Source of the DNA: Terriglobus roseus
Lineage (GTDB): Bacteria; Acidobacteriota; Terriglobia; Terriglobales; Acidobacteriaceae
NCBI RefSeq assembly: GCF_900105625.1
Contig: NZ_FNSD01000001.1
Span: 2,418,001 to 2,482,000, forward strand
Length of the DNA: 64,000 bases
Direction of reading: 5' to 3'
Shown here: in pieces, positions 45,911 through 54,717 of the stretch
Position numbering within the stretch: the stretch's first letter is position 1
How the letters are laid out: each line of letters opens with the position of its first letter
Position numbers and translations under genes: made by a program
The notes under the pieces: model-generated
Told to the model about the DNA's origin: nothing
The model's database searches: none
The model's input: the letters and a program-made list of their open reading frames with translations, nothing else

Positions 45911-46734
45911 ACCCGCAACTCCCTGCGAGCCGTCTCCGCCACGCCTGGCAACTGCGCCACCGTCAACACCCGCAACCCCTGCTCCTCCATCGTCTCGACG
46001 CCGAAGCGGTAACGATCTTCCGCCTCCCCGCTATCACCTGCGACGGTACGCCATGGCTCGACAATCGCGGCCAGGTCCAGCGACGCCTGCTCCACACGTT
46101 GCACACCCTCACGCAGGCGATCGGCAGAGTAGGCAAGCACCTTCGCCGCCTCCAGGTCGCCCTCCAGCGACACCGCCTGGAAGATCCGGATCACCCCATT
46201 CGGGCGATAGCCGCAGTCCAGCTTCAGCGGATCGCCCGGCCTCGTGTACTGGCTGGCCGGGATGCGCTTGCGCATCAGATCCCACACGCCCGCTCGCTCA
46301 AGGGTACTGCGCATCTGCGCGGCGATACCGGCACGACCCGACCTGCGACGCACCACCTTCTCTCGCATCGGCTCGACATACAGTCGCATCAGCAGCTCCA
46401 TCTCGACGGGCACGCTCTCGGCCAGCGCGCCGCGACTCTCCGTGATCTGCACAGAGGTCGACAGCGACTCCTCCAGCATCTGCATCACCGGCTTCGATCC
46501 GGTGCCGCCATCCCGTACCCGCGTGGCAAGCTCGCCCTCCATGGCTTCCAGCAGCGACGTATCCGCGTCGGGATCCATGCAGCGCACGCGTGACCAGTCC
46601 CGCGTGAAACGGACGCGGGTCGTATCGACCCGGCCTGCCTCCCGCAGCATCACGCCGATGTTCACGAACTCGTTCTTCACCGCATCCGGCACATAGCGGA
46701 GGAGGTGGAACTCGCATTGGATCCGATCCGGCAT
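45907..46734 (-). CDS. DUF3037 protein partnered with HipA-like kinase
   Basis: A 275-residue DUF3037 protein. The diagnostic start is DRIQCEFHLLRYVPDAVKNEFVNIGVMLREAG, split here only for description as a helical N-terminal block, and the C-terminal half is a helical alpha/beta region ending ARRELRV. Family knowledge is that DUF3037 genes often lie next to HipA-like kinases, which suggests a two-gene module; the biochemical role is unknown. The ATG at 46734 has AGGGAG four bases upstream; 43 additional in-frame codons cross low-complexity sequence and are not preferred. It follows the kinase on the same strand, and together they sit between the large terminase and portal genes. Confidence 0.75.
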   Translation of the reverse strand: MPDRIQCEFHLLRYVPDAVKNEFVNIGVMLREAGRVDTTRVRFTRDWSRVRCMDPDADTSLLEAMEGELATRVRDGGTGSKPVMQMLEESLSTSVQITESRGALAESVPVEMELLMRLYVEPMREKVVRRRSGRAGIAAQMRSTLERAGVWDLMRKRIPASQYTRPGDPLKLDCGYRPNGVIRIFQAVSLEGDLEAAKVLAYSADRLREGVQRVEQASLDLAAIVEPWRTVAGDSGEAEDRYRFGVETMEEQGLRVLTVAQLPGVAETARRELRV

Positions 46735-46871
46735 TGGCTCCCTGGTCGCCCGTTGCTGTCGTTGTTCGGCGTTGCCGTCGTTCTTCGCGTTGCCGTAGTC
46801 CATCGCGACCTTGCACGGAGGACAAAAGGAACGATCCACGAGAGTAACGATCAACGAGAACAACGCGAACG

Positions 46872-47783
46872 TTACATCACAAACTTAGTCGCCAGACTCG
46901 CCATCGGGAACGTTGTCGGCACAACCGATCGCACCATCGAGCCCCAATTCGGGAATGGCACGCGGGAAGAGTCGCGAAAGGCCGTAATCAACTCCCGTAC
47001 GCGACTGCGGCGTTTCAACATCTGCTCCATCAGCTGTTCCAGATCCGATGGATCTCCTCCGTACCACTCCGGTGGCACCGCCTCTGCGATGCTCCACAGC
47101 ACCTCGGGCCGCATCTCTTCCACACGCGTGATCCATGGCTCGAAGCTCTCCCACCCCGTCACCGCTTCGTAGACAGCATTCAGCGCGTACACGCCACGCA
47201 TCGGCGAGTCGGGAAAGCGCCACTCGTTCGCATGAAAGCAATATCCCTGATCGATGAAGACCGCGCGATACTTCCTCTCGCGAGGCCCGCGTGCGAACAC
47301 TGCCTGCCTGCCGTTACTGTTTCCGGTCCACTTGTCCAGGCACAGCATCCCTGCGAACTCCCGCACGTTGCGCAGGTCGGCCACCTTTTCTGCCGGCAGA
47401 TAATCCACCACCTGCCCGGGCATCAGTCCGCCTACGAACTGCGATCCGAAGGCTAGTCCCTCCGCACACAAGGATCGTTCGCCGCGGCCAATGTCTACCC
47501 ACATCTCCGGTGAGTTGCGTATAAGCCAGCCGCTTACGTCGATCACATCGCATGCCGGCACCGACAGCCCGACGGCTTCAGACAGGCGCGTTGCGATCAG
47601 TTCGTTCGCCAGCACCCGCGATCCCTGCGGGTTGTTGCGCACCTTCACCACCCACAGCTTGCCATCCGCGCCCAGCATCAGGTGGCTCTGCGCACCGCCG
47701 CGCATCCTGCGTATCGCCTGCACTGCCTGGACCGCCAAATCGTAATTCCTCCCCGGCAGCATACCAACGGCCGCGCGATTCAT
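46872..47783 (-). CDS. HipA-like kinase (HipA_2-type)
   Basis: A 303-residue HipA-like protein. Kinase-lobe features are the lysine in LWVVKVRNN and the glutamate-bearing helix ANELIATRLSEAVGL. Catalytic-loop candidates are CLDKWTGNSNGRQ, and a metal-binding DQG is in AVFIDQGYCF. These occur in the order expected of HipA kinases, so activity is plausible. It lacks the HipA N-terminal domain, being shorter than HipA (about 440 residues). It starts 25 bases after the terminase stop with AGAGGG four bases upstream, and shares the operon with the DUF3037 gene. Confidence 0.75.
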   Translation of the reverse strand: MNRAAVGMLPGRNYDLAVQAVQAIRRMRGGAQSHLMLGADGKLWVVKVRNNPQGSRVLANELIATRLSEAVGLSVPACDVIDVSGWLIRNSPEMWVDIGRGERSLCAEGLAFGSQFVGGLMPGQVVDYLPAEKVADLRNVREFAGMLCLDKWTGNSNGRQAVFARGPRERKYRAVFIDQGYCFHANEWRFPDSPMRGVYALNAVYEAVTGWESFEPWITRVEEMRPEVLWSIAEAVPPEWYGGDPSDLEQLMEQMLKRRSRVRELITAFRDSSRVPFPNWGSMVRSVVPTTFPMASLATKFVM

Positions 47784-47808
47784 CTGCCCTCTGTCCCGCT
47801 TCCGGCGC

Positions 47809-49257
47809 TTACGTCGCGATCAATCCGCGTACGGCGTGCGCGATGGCCATACTCATCACCAGGTCATCATGTGATCCGCGAGCCGCAGCAGCGCGCCCAT
47901 GCTCATCCGTAACAAAACTGCGGCATTCGCCCAGCAGTCGTTCGCTGCGGAAGAGTTCCGGACGCTGCGACAGCAGCACAGCCATGTCGCTCAGCATGCG
48001 CGGCCTGGATGCAACATCAGTCATCCGTCCCGGCAGGCCATCGCGACCCGTGTAGATATTCGCGCCCGTTTCCTGTTCCAGGTATGCCAGCACCGCCGTG
48101 CCGTGGTTGTTCCGTTCGACCACCAGCATGGCGCCGTTGTACTCTCGCGCCAGCTCGGCCGCGGCTCTGGCCAGGTCCCGAGGAGACAGCCGAGCCTGCA
48201 GCTCCGCACACTGCACTCCCGTCGCAACATCGATCAGCTGCACTGCGCTGAAGTCGCCCTCGCTGCCACCACCCGCCGAGTCCACGCCCGCGAGGTAGCT
48301 CCTGCCCGGTACTGCCGGCAACCACACCTGCAGTGACTTGTCGCGCCGCACTTCCAGTGGCCTGGTGACTTCCTTCGTTCGCATCGCCAATACCTCCCGA
48401 TCAAAAAAGCACGCACCACTTTCGCGGAAGCAGCTCACCGCATCCTCCGCAAATTCCTGGGACCGCATGGCTCCGAATCGCCGTGCCAGCTCCCGGCGGA
48501 ATCCAAGCTGCTCCGCCGAAAGCCGGTGACGCGCGGCCAATGCGGCCTCCTCCGCGGTGGTCTTCACAACCGGCATACCCACATACGCCGGTTCCCACCA
48601 CCACGGAAAGAAGTGCCGCACCATGCCGCTCGCCTCCGCCTGCTGCCACTGTTCGTAGAAACATCCGTACGCGCCGTTCGGCGTACTTTCCAGCACCAGT
48701 TCGCCGCCGGGCGCCAGCGCCGCACGCAGTCCCGCCAGCGTCTCCGCCGGATCGCCGCCCCAACGTGCCACCTCACTGCAGTGCAGGTTGTGCACCGTCA
48801 GACCGCGCCCCGCATTCGGCTCCGCCGCGCTGGCAATGCGGAACTCCGAATCAATCTCAGGAAACGTGAACTGCCCCAGACGTGCCCGGCCCGGCGAGCC
48901 GACGCTGTCGCGCAGATCCGTGGGCAGGTTCTCCCACATCCGCGCGACCACCGCAAACAGCGACTCCGCGCTCTCCCGCGTGTGAGCCACCATCAACGTC
49001 GTCGTGCCAGGCACCAGCAGCGTACGCAGCAAGAAGCGCGCCGCAACCCACGTGCTGATGCCCATCTGCCGCGCCTTCAGCACGATGTTTTCCGTGCCTC
49101 GACGTTCAGCAAACGACTGCTGCGCGCGGTTGGCATGCAACGGCACGAGGCCTCCGCCTTTATCCCTCACCACGATGCACCGTTCCGGCGCCAGGACAGC
49201 GCCGATCGGGGTGTCGAGCATCGCGCGCAATTGCGTCCAATCCTCGTTTTTCCCCAT
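47809..49257 (-). CDS. Phage terminase large subunit
   Basis: A 482-residue packaging motor. The ATPase half has a Walker A variant LKARQMGISTWVAARFLL, an NLHCSEVARWGGDP Walker-B-like segment and LVLESTPNG as coupling motif. The nuclease half has GVDSAGGGSEGDFSAVQL, VVERNNHGTAVL and SHDDLVMSMAIAHA, which supply the acidic metal ligands. All motifs look intact, so the cassette retains a complete packaging motor. The ATG at 49257 (MGKNEDW) is near a good RBS. Confidence 0.95.
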   Translation of the reverse strand: MGKNEDWTQLRAMLDTPIGAVLAPERCIVVRDKGGGLVPLHANRAQQSFAERRGTENIVLKARQMGISTWVAARFLLRTLLVPGTTTLMVAHTRESAESLFAVVARMWENLPTDLRDSVGSPGRARLGQFTFPEIDSEFRIASAAEPNAGRGLTVHNLHCSEVARWGGDPAETLAGLRAALAPGGELVLESTPNGAYGCFYEQWQQAEASGMVRHFFPWWWEPAYVGMPVVKTTAEEAALAARHRLSAEQLGFRRELARRFGAMRSQEFAEDAVSCFRESGACFFDREVLAMRTKEVTRPLEVRRDKSLQVWLPAVPGRSYLAGVDSAGGGSEGDFSAVQLIDVATGVQCAELQARLSPRDLARAAAELAREYNGAMLVVERNNHGTAVLAYLEQETGANIYTGRDGLPGRMTDVASRPRMLSDMAVLLSQRPELFRSERLLGECRSFVTDEHGRAAAARGSHDDLVMSMAIAHAVRGLIAT

Positions 49258-49265
49258 GTTCGCTC

Positions 49266-49649
49266 CTAGAAGGCAGCCAGGCCGACGCGCTTGATGGTGT
49301 CCGTCGCAGTGCAGACAGAGTGGCAGTTCGTGTCATCACCAACCACCGACGGCGATGCGAGCGCTGTCGCGATACGCGTCACCGGCAGGTTTCCGGTGGC
49401 AATGTTCCCTGCGTTGGTCGCATCCACCGTCACCGACGCGGCAAACGCCGTACCCGCCGTCTTCGTACAGGTCACCTCACCGGCCGCAATCATGCTGCAA
49501 CCGCCGGAGATCGCTGGCGGCAGTCCTGTCGTCTGCCCCGCTGCCGGATGCGTCGCTGCGAGAAAAGACATGGCTGCTCCAAAGCAAAAGGGCAGCCACA
49601 GGGCTGCCCTTTGCATCGCGCCGAGACCGCGCATGGTTCGCTTACTCAT
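49266..49649 (-). CDS. Small exported fibre-like protein
   Basis: A 127-residue protein with a Sec signal peptide (ALWLPFCFGAAMSFLAA, then HPAAGQ). Its C-terminal half contains FAASVTVDATNAGNIATGN and LPVTRIATAL, which matches a segment near the C-terminus of the upstream 1037-residue protein (TVDTTNASNITRGTLDPARL). It overlaps that gene by eight bases and has AGGAG seven bases before the ATG. An exported protein inside a phage packaging region is unusual. A shorter start at 49571 would lose the signal peptide. Confidence 0.65.
   Translation of the reverse strand: MSKRTMRGLGAMQRAALWLPFCFGAAMSFLAATHPAAGQTTGLPPAISGGCSMIAAGEVTCTKTAGTAFAASVTVDATNAGNIATGNLPVTRIATALASPSVVGDDTNCHSVCTATDTIKRVGLAAF
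49587..49612 (-). promoter_or_regulatory. Perfect hairpin inside the signal-peptide codons of the small fibre gene
   Basis: Arms AAAGGGCAGCC (49587-49597) and GGCTGCCCTTT (49602-49612) around ACAG are perfect. On the minus strand it is followed by TGCTTT. If the gene starts at 49649 the hairpin is intragenic; if it starts at 49571 it is a terminator. Confidence 0.6.
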
Positions 49650-52600
49650 TGATTGCTCCTGGATTCAGAAGTGTTATTCCGTCAGTGTCCACCACCAGCT
49701 GCTGTACCAGGTACTTGCCCGCAAGCGTGTAGCCCGCGGCTCCGCTGGTGCTGCTGGTAAGAAAGCCGCCATGAACATTCGCGCTCCAGCTCACCGTGTA
49801 CCCCGGAGTGGCGCCCACTTGAAAGATCAGCGTGATGTGTTCTCCGGCAGCCAGCCCGGTGAAACTCTCTGAGGTGATGTTGCCGTTCAACGGCACATGG
49901 AAGGTCGCATTGGCACACGTCACCGCAAAGACCGGTGTCGCACTGTAAGGGAGGTTGGTCGCACATACGCCGCTGCTGTACCCCGGAGGCAGCCGCGCCG
50001 GATCGAGCGTACCGCGGGTGATGTTTGAGGCATTTGTCGTATCCACGGTCGCGGAGGCCGCGAGCCCTGTGAGATCTGCCGCGCTGCCACTGGTGGCCAC
50101 GTTCGATAAGACCGATGCCGTTGCCGCCGGCCCGAGTGTGACACCGCCGATGCTGCCGGACGTCGCGGCCTGCATGCCATTGATCCGTGCGACATTCAGT
50201 GTCGTCGCATTGATCGTTCCAGCAGACAGAGCCGTTGGTGACAGCGTATACAGCGCACCATTCATGTTGAACGTCATGGTCGACGTCGATGGCGTGTAGT
50301 TCACCGTGTCATACCGCGGCCCATTTGATTGCAGCGCGAACAGGTTATAGGCAGAGTTCCAGCGATTGCAGCCATGCGAGTTGCAGCGCATCAGGATGCC
50401 CGTCTGGTCGCCCGCCTGCAGATCCATGGAGGAGATCCATGGGCCTTTCACCGCCATGCCCGCCGTCGGCGGCACGTGCGTCCCGCCGTTGCCGTAGTAC
50501 TGGCTGGCCGGAGAGTTGTTGTACACCTGCCAGCCCGTTATGCCGAGACTTGTTGTGCCGTTATAGGAAATGCCAGCGCTCATGGCACTGCTGCCGCGTG
50601 GCATGTACTGGGTCACGTAGGTCGTGTCAGCTCGAACGCGCTGGGAGTAGAAGTGCGGCTCTTCCACGGGGTCGCCCGCAGACCAGGCCACATTATTCGG
50701 CGCAAGCGTCATCGTGCCGTCCACCTGGTTTGTCGACGTATTCAGAACACTCCGCACCTCCACCATGGGGTACAGCACGAAGCTGCCCGTCAGCACACCT
50801 GCAGTACCGCCGGCTGTGGTGGCGTCGGCGCCCGTCTGCGAAAACGTGAACTGGTTTGCCGAATTCGTGGTCACCGGGAATGTCCCGTTGAAGCTGGCAT
50901 CCGTCGCGCCACTGATCGTCACCTGCAGACCGTTCACATCACCCGACAGATCACTGGCCAGGTTCACCGTAACCACGTTGCCCGCTCGCTGCATCGTCGT
51001 AATCCTGGACGACAGGTTGGAGTAGGCACTGGTCTGAAGCGACATACCCAGAACGGTCGACAACAGCGACGAGTAATACAGGGACGTCGGCGATGTGGAG
51101 GCGATGACAGGGAACACCTCACGGATTCCGTTGACCGTGTCCACCGTCTGCTCCACGCCATAGCCGCACAGGCCGCCGATCGCAACCGTCGCGCCCAGCG
51201 TATGCGGCTTGTACAAAGTGAACTGGATGTGACTGCCGTCCACAATGGTGTACGGCGCGGTCTCAAAATAATCCCCGGCGCCCTGCGAATTGGCGATGCA
51301 TGCGATGCCGGATGTCGCCGGAGCACTGGCCGTGTTGGTCGAGAAGCCATTCGGCACATCGCTGGTTGCAATCGCCAGCGTCACCGTACCCGGAGCCATG
51401 ATCGTCTTCTGCGGAACTGCCAGCGAAGCCGTGCGAAACAACGTGCTTACCGGGAATGACGTTCCCGCAAACTGTGCGCTCGCATGCACGCCCGCAATGC
51501 TGCCACCCGTGATGGCTCCGGTGGCGATCGTCTTGGAGGGCGCCGTATCAATCAGGTAACGCCCCTCACCCTGCGTCGCCGCGCCCGATGTCGCCGTCAC
51601 CGTTACCTGTGTCGATCCTGTGCTGCATCCCGTTGTACAGGTTCCCTGGAAGACGGCGGTATCCTCCGAGACCGAGATGTCGTACGGATGCGCTCCCTCA
51701 TCCGCGTTGTCGCGATTCCCGCCGGAGCTGTAGATGAACTGCCCACCCAGCAGGCAGTCGCCCACGCCGTAGCAGTGTTGCATCAACCCTGTCAGGACGT
51801 GCTGTCCCGGCGTGTAGTTCAATCCGCGAATGTCCTCCGCGGTGTACGTCGTCTTGAAGTAAGGAAAGGTCGCGCCGAGATCCTGCGGAAACAGGTTGTT
51901 TCCTCCAGCGAGCGCGACCTGCGTCACCGAGCTCGCCGTCGCGTGCGCAGTCGGCAGAAGATTCGCAGGAGTGCTGACATAACTCACCAGGCTCTGTGAC
52001 GGACCACCCTTCCACGGATTGAAGACCGTGACCGCGTTGTTCCCCCCGCGCTGATCCGTCAGCAAAGTCTTCCCCGCGTGGAAAGAGAATGCTTCGTTGC
52101 CCGGATAGGTCCGGTCCGCAACCACGTTGCAACCGGCGGCACAGTCACCGCTGGTCAGCGCGTTTGTGATGCCGTCGTTGCCCGCCTGCGAGAGATACTC
52201 TTTCGCATACAGCTGGCCGTTCAGGAAATTCGTCTGCAATTTCGTGCCTGCCGGCTGCAATACAGTCTGGGTCGCCTGCGCAGTTGCCTGGTCCACAGGC
52301 TGCTTTGTTACCGTCTGCATAGTAACGCTGGATGGCAGAACACTGGTACGAACTGCCGCCAGCGTCACACTAACCGCGCTCACCGGCACCGTCCAGAACT
52401 CGCGGCTCACCGTGCCGTCATCCAGGTGATACACCGCCGTGTAGTAGGTGCCGGCCGGTGTGGCTCCAGCGTTCGATGTTAGCGATACGGTGAAACGGCC
52501 GCCAGCTCCCAGCGTTACAGACGTGCTACCCCTGGAAATCGTCCGACCGCTGGCCGACGTGAATGCCGGCCAGCTGATCAGCACAGTCCCCGCGGCAGCG

Positions 52601-52755
52601 GTTCCATTCGCATGAAAGACCGTGTCACTCACGGACGTTGTGGCCACCTGCGCCTCTGCCGGCAGGCTCACGCCAAGGCACAGTGCGGCCACCAGCCACA
52701 GCAGCAGACCGGCCGCCAGAGGCATCGGTTCGCAACCTGCCCCGCTCGCTCTCAT
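49642..52755 (-). CDS. Large exported fibre- or adhesin-like protein
   Basis: A 1037-residue protein. The N-terminus is a classical signal peptide (MPLAAGLLLWLVAALCLGVSLPAEAQ), then an Ig-like beta region (VATTSVSDTVFHANGTAAAG to PVSAVSV). A long repetitive beta region follows (TSTNQVDGTMTLAPNN, SYNGTTSLGITGWQVYN). The C-terminus has a fibre-type LAASATVDTTNASNITRGTL and LAGEHITLIFQVGATPG. Phage fibres rarely carry a Sec signal, so this may be a secreted adhesin or an exported receptor-binding protein; function is unproved. The ATG at 52755 has AAGGAG eight bases upstream. It is coupled to the small fibre gene. Confidence 0.65.
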   Translation of the reverse strand: MRASGAGCEPMPLAAGLLLWLVAALCLGVSLPAEAQVATTSVSDTVFHANGTAAAGTVLISWPAFTSASGRTISRGSTSVTLGAGGRFTVSLTSNAGATPAGTYYTAVYHLDDGTVSREFWTVPVSAVSVTLAAVRTSVLPSSVTMQTVTKQPVDQATAQATQTVLQPAGTKLQTNFLNGQLYAKEYLSQAGNDGITNALTSGDCAAGCNVVADRTYPGNEAFSFHAGKTLLTDQRGGNNAVTVFNPWKGGPSQSLVSYVSTPANLLPTAHATASSVTQVALAGGNNLFPQDLGATFPYFKTTYTAEDIRGLNYTPGQHVLTGLMQHCYGVGDCLLGGQFIYSSGGNRDNADEGAHPYDISVSEDTAVFQGTCTTGCSTGSTQVTVTATSGAATQGEGRYLIDTAPSKTIATGAITGGSIAGVHASAQFAGTSFPVSTLFRTASLAVPQKTIMAPGTVTLAIATSDVPNGFSTNTASAPATSGIACIANSQGAGDYFETAPYTIVDGSHIQFTLYKPHTLGATVAIGGLCGYGVEQTVDTVNGIREVFPVIASTSPTSLYYSSLLSTVLGMSLQTSAYSNLSSRITTMQRAGNVVTVNLASDLSGDVNGLQVTISGATDASFNGTFPVTTNSANQFTFSQTGADATTAGGTAGVLTGSFVLYPMVEVRSVLNTSTNQVDGTMTLAPNNVAWSAGDPVEEPHFYSQRVRADTTYVTQYMPRGSSAMSAGISYNGTTSLGITGWQVYNNSPASQYYGNGGTHVPPTAGMAVKGPWISSMDLQAGDQTGILMRCNSHGCNRWNSAYNLFALQSNGPRYDTVNYTPSTSTMTFNMNGALYTLSPTALSAGTINATTLNVARINGMQAATSGSIGGVTLGPAATASVLSNVATSGSAADLTGLAASATVDTTNASNITRGTLDPARLPPGYSSGVCATNLPYSATPVFAVTCANATFHVPLNGNITSESFTGLAAGEHITLIFQVGATPGYTVSWSANVHGGFLTSSTSGAAGYTLAGKYLVQQLVVDTDGITLLNPGAINE

Positions 52756-52849
52756 GCGCACTCCTTCACTTTGTTTCCTCAAATCCCTGCCCCCTCCGGC
52801 GCGCTCCGCGACAGCCGTCTTCCAAACTTGAACTTCACCGCAGCCCGAC

Positions 52850-53362
52850 TCAGATCTCGGAGGGCAATGCCGCCTGCCCTGCCGCTGTGGCAGTGGCAGC
52901 CGCCTCAGCCTTTGCGCTGCGCTGCCGGAACTCGCCGAGCATGCGTCGTGCGAATCCCGCATTCGCCGTCCGAGATGCCCTCGTTGCAGCGGCCCGTGTC
53001 GGCGCGCCGCCGTACAGCACCACCAGATGCAACAGCAGCTTCAGCGCCGCCAGGTTTTTATGTTCCGTAGTCTCACTCAGGAGCATCGCCCAGATCTCCG
53101 GCAACGCGCGCGACATCTCGCGCTGAATATACTTCGCACATTTTTCCGGAGACCTGGACCGCGCCCGGCGCAGTTGCAGCGGAGGCAGCATCTGCGGCTC
53201 TAACGGTTCCGGCATCGCGCGGGCCTCTGCGCACCGTCGCAACACCCCGCCAACCGACCGGTCGTAATCCGCCGCGATGCCCGTCTCCTCCCGCATCGTT
53301 CCCGGTTTCGCCCGGGATCGCCTGGAAGGCACTGTCACCCCGTCGATCGTCTTTGCCTTCAT
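52850..53362 (-). CDS. Putative small terminase or phage packaging accessory protein
   Basis: A 170-residue basic helical protein (RAKPGTMREETGIAADYDRS, HKNLAALKLLLHLVVLYGG). It follows the regulator genes and precedes the terminase region. It has no clear HTH signature, so the small-terminase call rests on size and position. The ATG at 53362 has GGGAG four bases upstream. An alanine-rich tail completes it. Confidence 0.5.
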   Translation of the reverse strand: MKAKTIDGVTVPSRRSRAKPGTMREETGIAADYDRSVGGVLRRCAEARAMPEPLEPQMLPPLQLRRARSRSPEKCAKYIQREMSRALPEIWAMLLSETTEHKNLAALKLLLHLVVLYGGAPTRAAATRASRTANAGFARRMLGEFRQRSAKAEAAATATAAGQAALPSEI

Positions 53363-53405
53363 ACGCTCCCGTCTCTCACTCGTCCTTCTCTGCCGCAAAC
53401 GCGAA

Positions 53406-53433
53406 CACGGGAGACGCTTGCGCGCCTCCCGTG
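53406..53433 (-). terminator. Strong hairpin after the sigma-like gene
   Basis: Twelve-base arms (53406-53417 and 53422-53433, one G-T pair) have a GCAA tetraloop on the minus strand. The downstream tract is only weakly T-rich, so it may be an attenuator or processing site. Confidence 0.6.
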
Positions 53434-53556
53434 CCGTTTCTGCTTATCGTCCGAGCCGTTCGTCCGGGGCCAGAACCCCGTCTTTCTCAACTCGCCTATT
53501 CAGGATAACAATTGGCGCGGAAGTCACCGGCCAACTTTCTTTGGTGCGTAAGCCAT

Positions 53557-54240
53557 TTAAGGTGTATAACTTACCAGCTTAACCGAGCCCGCACCCTCTT
53601 GACAGCGATTTCCATCGATACGCTCCATCAGGCGACGGTCCAGAAAGGCGCCGGTCAATTCGTCCAGTGCCTGCATGTACCGGCGACGGGTCGAACGGAG
53701 GCTTAGCCGCAGCATCGCGGCGGTCTCCTCCAGGGTGTACTCCTGCACCGCAATCCGCAGGATCAGCCGCTGCTGCTCCGGCGCAAGCTGCTGGATGCAG
53801 CGCTCCACGTCGTGAACGAAGATCACCACGTCGTCAAACGCATGCACCCGGTAGCTGGTGACCTTGCCGCGGAACATCTCCCGCCCCAGCAGCGACGGCA
53901 CACGTCCGCTTTCAAGCGACAGCACGCCATACCGCCGAAGCATGGCCTCGGTGTACGTACGATAGAAGGCCGTTCCCGGCGCCAGCACCGTACGGAAGAC
54001 CGTCGCGGCGCGCTCGCGCTCGGCGCTGGCCCCTGCCGGTTTCACCGCCGGCGTCAGGACCGGCGAAAGAACGGGCTGAGGGCCGGCAGAGGCGCTATCC
54101 GCCTCGGCATGGATGAGAAGTACCGCATGTGCCAGGTTTCCCTCGGTGGCCCACACCTGCGACAGGACACCACCCTGACCGTCTGTATGGGAAACTTCTG
54201 CGTTCGCGACGTTCCGGATTGGCATCTGCAAAATCTTCAT
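53557..54240 (-). CDS. Sigma-70-region-4-like regulator of the phage cassette
   Basis: A 227-residue protein. The C-terminal part contains LAPEQQRLILRIAVQEYTLEE, then TAAMLRLSLRSTRRRYMQALDEL, a helix-turn-helix like sigma region 4. The middle (RHYGV-like, FYRTYTEAMLRRYGVLSLES) is a region-2-like helix only weakly. It may be a late-gene activator or alternative sigma factor. The ATG at 54240 has GGGAGG six bases upstream and overlaps the stop of the zinc-ribbon gene. Second gene of the cassette. Confidence 0.7.
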   Translation of the reverse strand: MKILQMPIRNVANAEVSHTDGQGGVLSQVWATEGNLAHAVLLIHAEADSASAGPQPVLSPVLTPAVKPAGASAERERAATVFRTVLAPGTAFYRTYTEAMLRRYGVLSLESGRVPSLLGREMFRGKVTSYRVHAFDDVVIFVHDVERCIQQLAPEQQRLILRIAVQEYTLEETAAMLRLSLRSTRRRYMQALDELTGAFLDRRLMERIDGNRCQEGAGSVKLVSYTP

Positions 54241-54464
54241 TCCGCACCTCCCTGGCTCTGCTGCTGGTTCGCTGTCATCGGTTCTTTCGCTGCCGTCTGC
54301 CGGATGCCTCGGCACGGTCTGCCGGTCCGCAACCTGCGGCGCGGTGGCAGGTCCGCCATCCGCGGTCCGCAGTGTCGGCAATAGATACCGGCGGCTGCTC
54401 CGGTGCGGACCCACAAGCCGCCGCACCCTTCACACACCTTCAAGTCCCTTCGCAAGTACTCCAT
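54237..54464 (-). CDS. Small zinc-ribbon protein, first gene of cassette
   Basis: A 75-residue protein. A C4 zinc ribbon is visible as VCEGCGGLWV and IYCRHCG. A basic C-terminal region follows (PPRRRLRTGRPCRG). The ATG at 54464 has GAGGTG seven bases upstream. Its last bases overlap the sigma-like gene start, so the two should be made together. It may be a DNA-binding or polymerase-binding regulator; no family name is certain. Confidence 0.7.
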   Translation of the reverse strand: MEYLRRDLKVCEGCGGLWVRTGAAAGIYCRHCGPRMADLPPRRRLRTGRPCRGIRQTAAKEPMTANQQQSQGGAE

Positions 54465-54717
54465 GTTCGTTTCACCTCTTGCCGTCGGTGCCCGCCCGGT
54501 CCGCCCCCAGCCTGGATGGGAGCTCTGCCGGGTCGGTCTCCGACTGGTTGTGCCCACCGGTGGATCGGCTCTGCGGCCTCTCATCCGGAAGGGCGTTGCC
54601 CCGGTTGCACGGCTCCCGCGCGACTCGAAAATGGCATAAGAGTCCTTATGCCCGCGCTGGATCCGCAGGTCAGTCCGCACCGCGTGCGGGGTCTTGGCCG
54701 TCGTCTTGAGTGCCCCG

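Larger units (their letters stand above)
36941..54464 (-). mobile_element. Phage-derived head/packaging cassette
   Basis: A block of minus-strand genes inserted between purE and mltG. It contains a large terminase, portal, protease, major capsid protein, connectors and tail-like proteins, plus a kinase pair and two exported fibre-like proteins. No integrase, repressor, replication, tape-measure or lysis gene was found. Gene starts overlap or abut through the head-to-tail part, so this part is one cotranscribed unit. No flanking direct repeat or tRNA was seen, so element boundaries are approximate. Confidence 0.7.
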
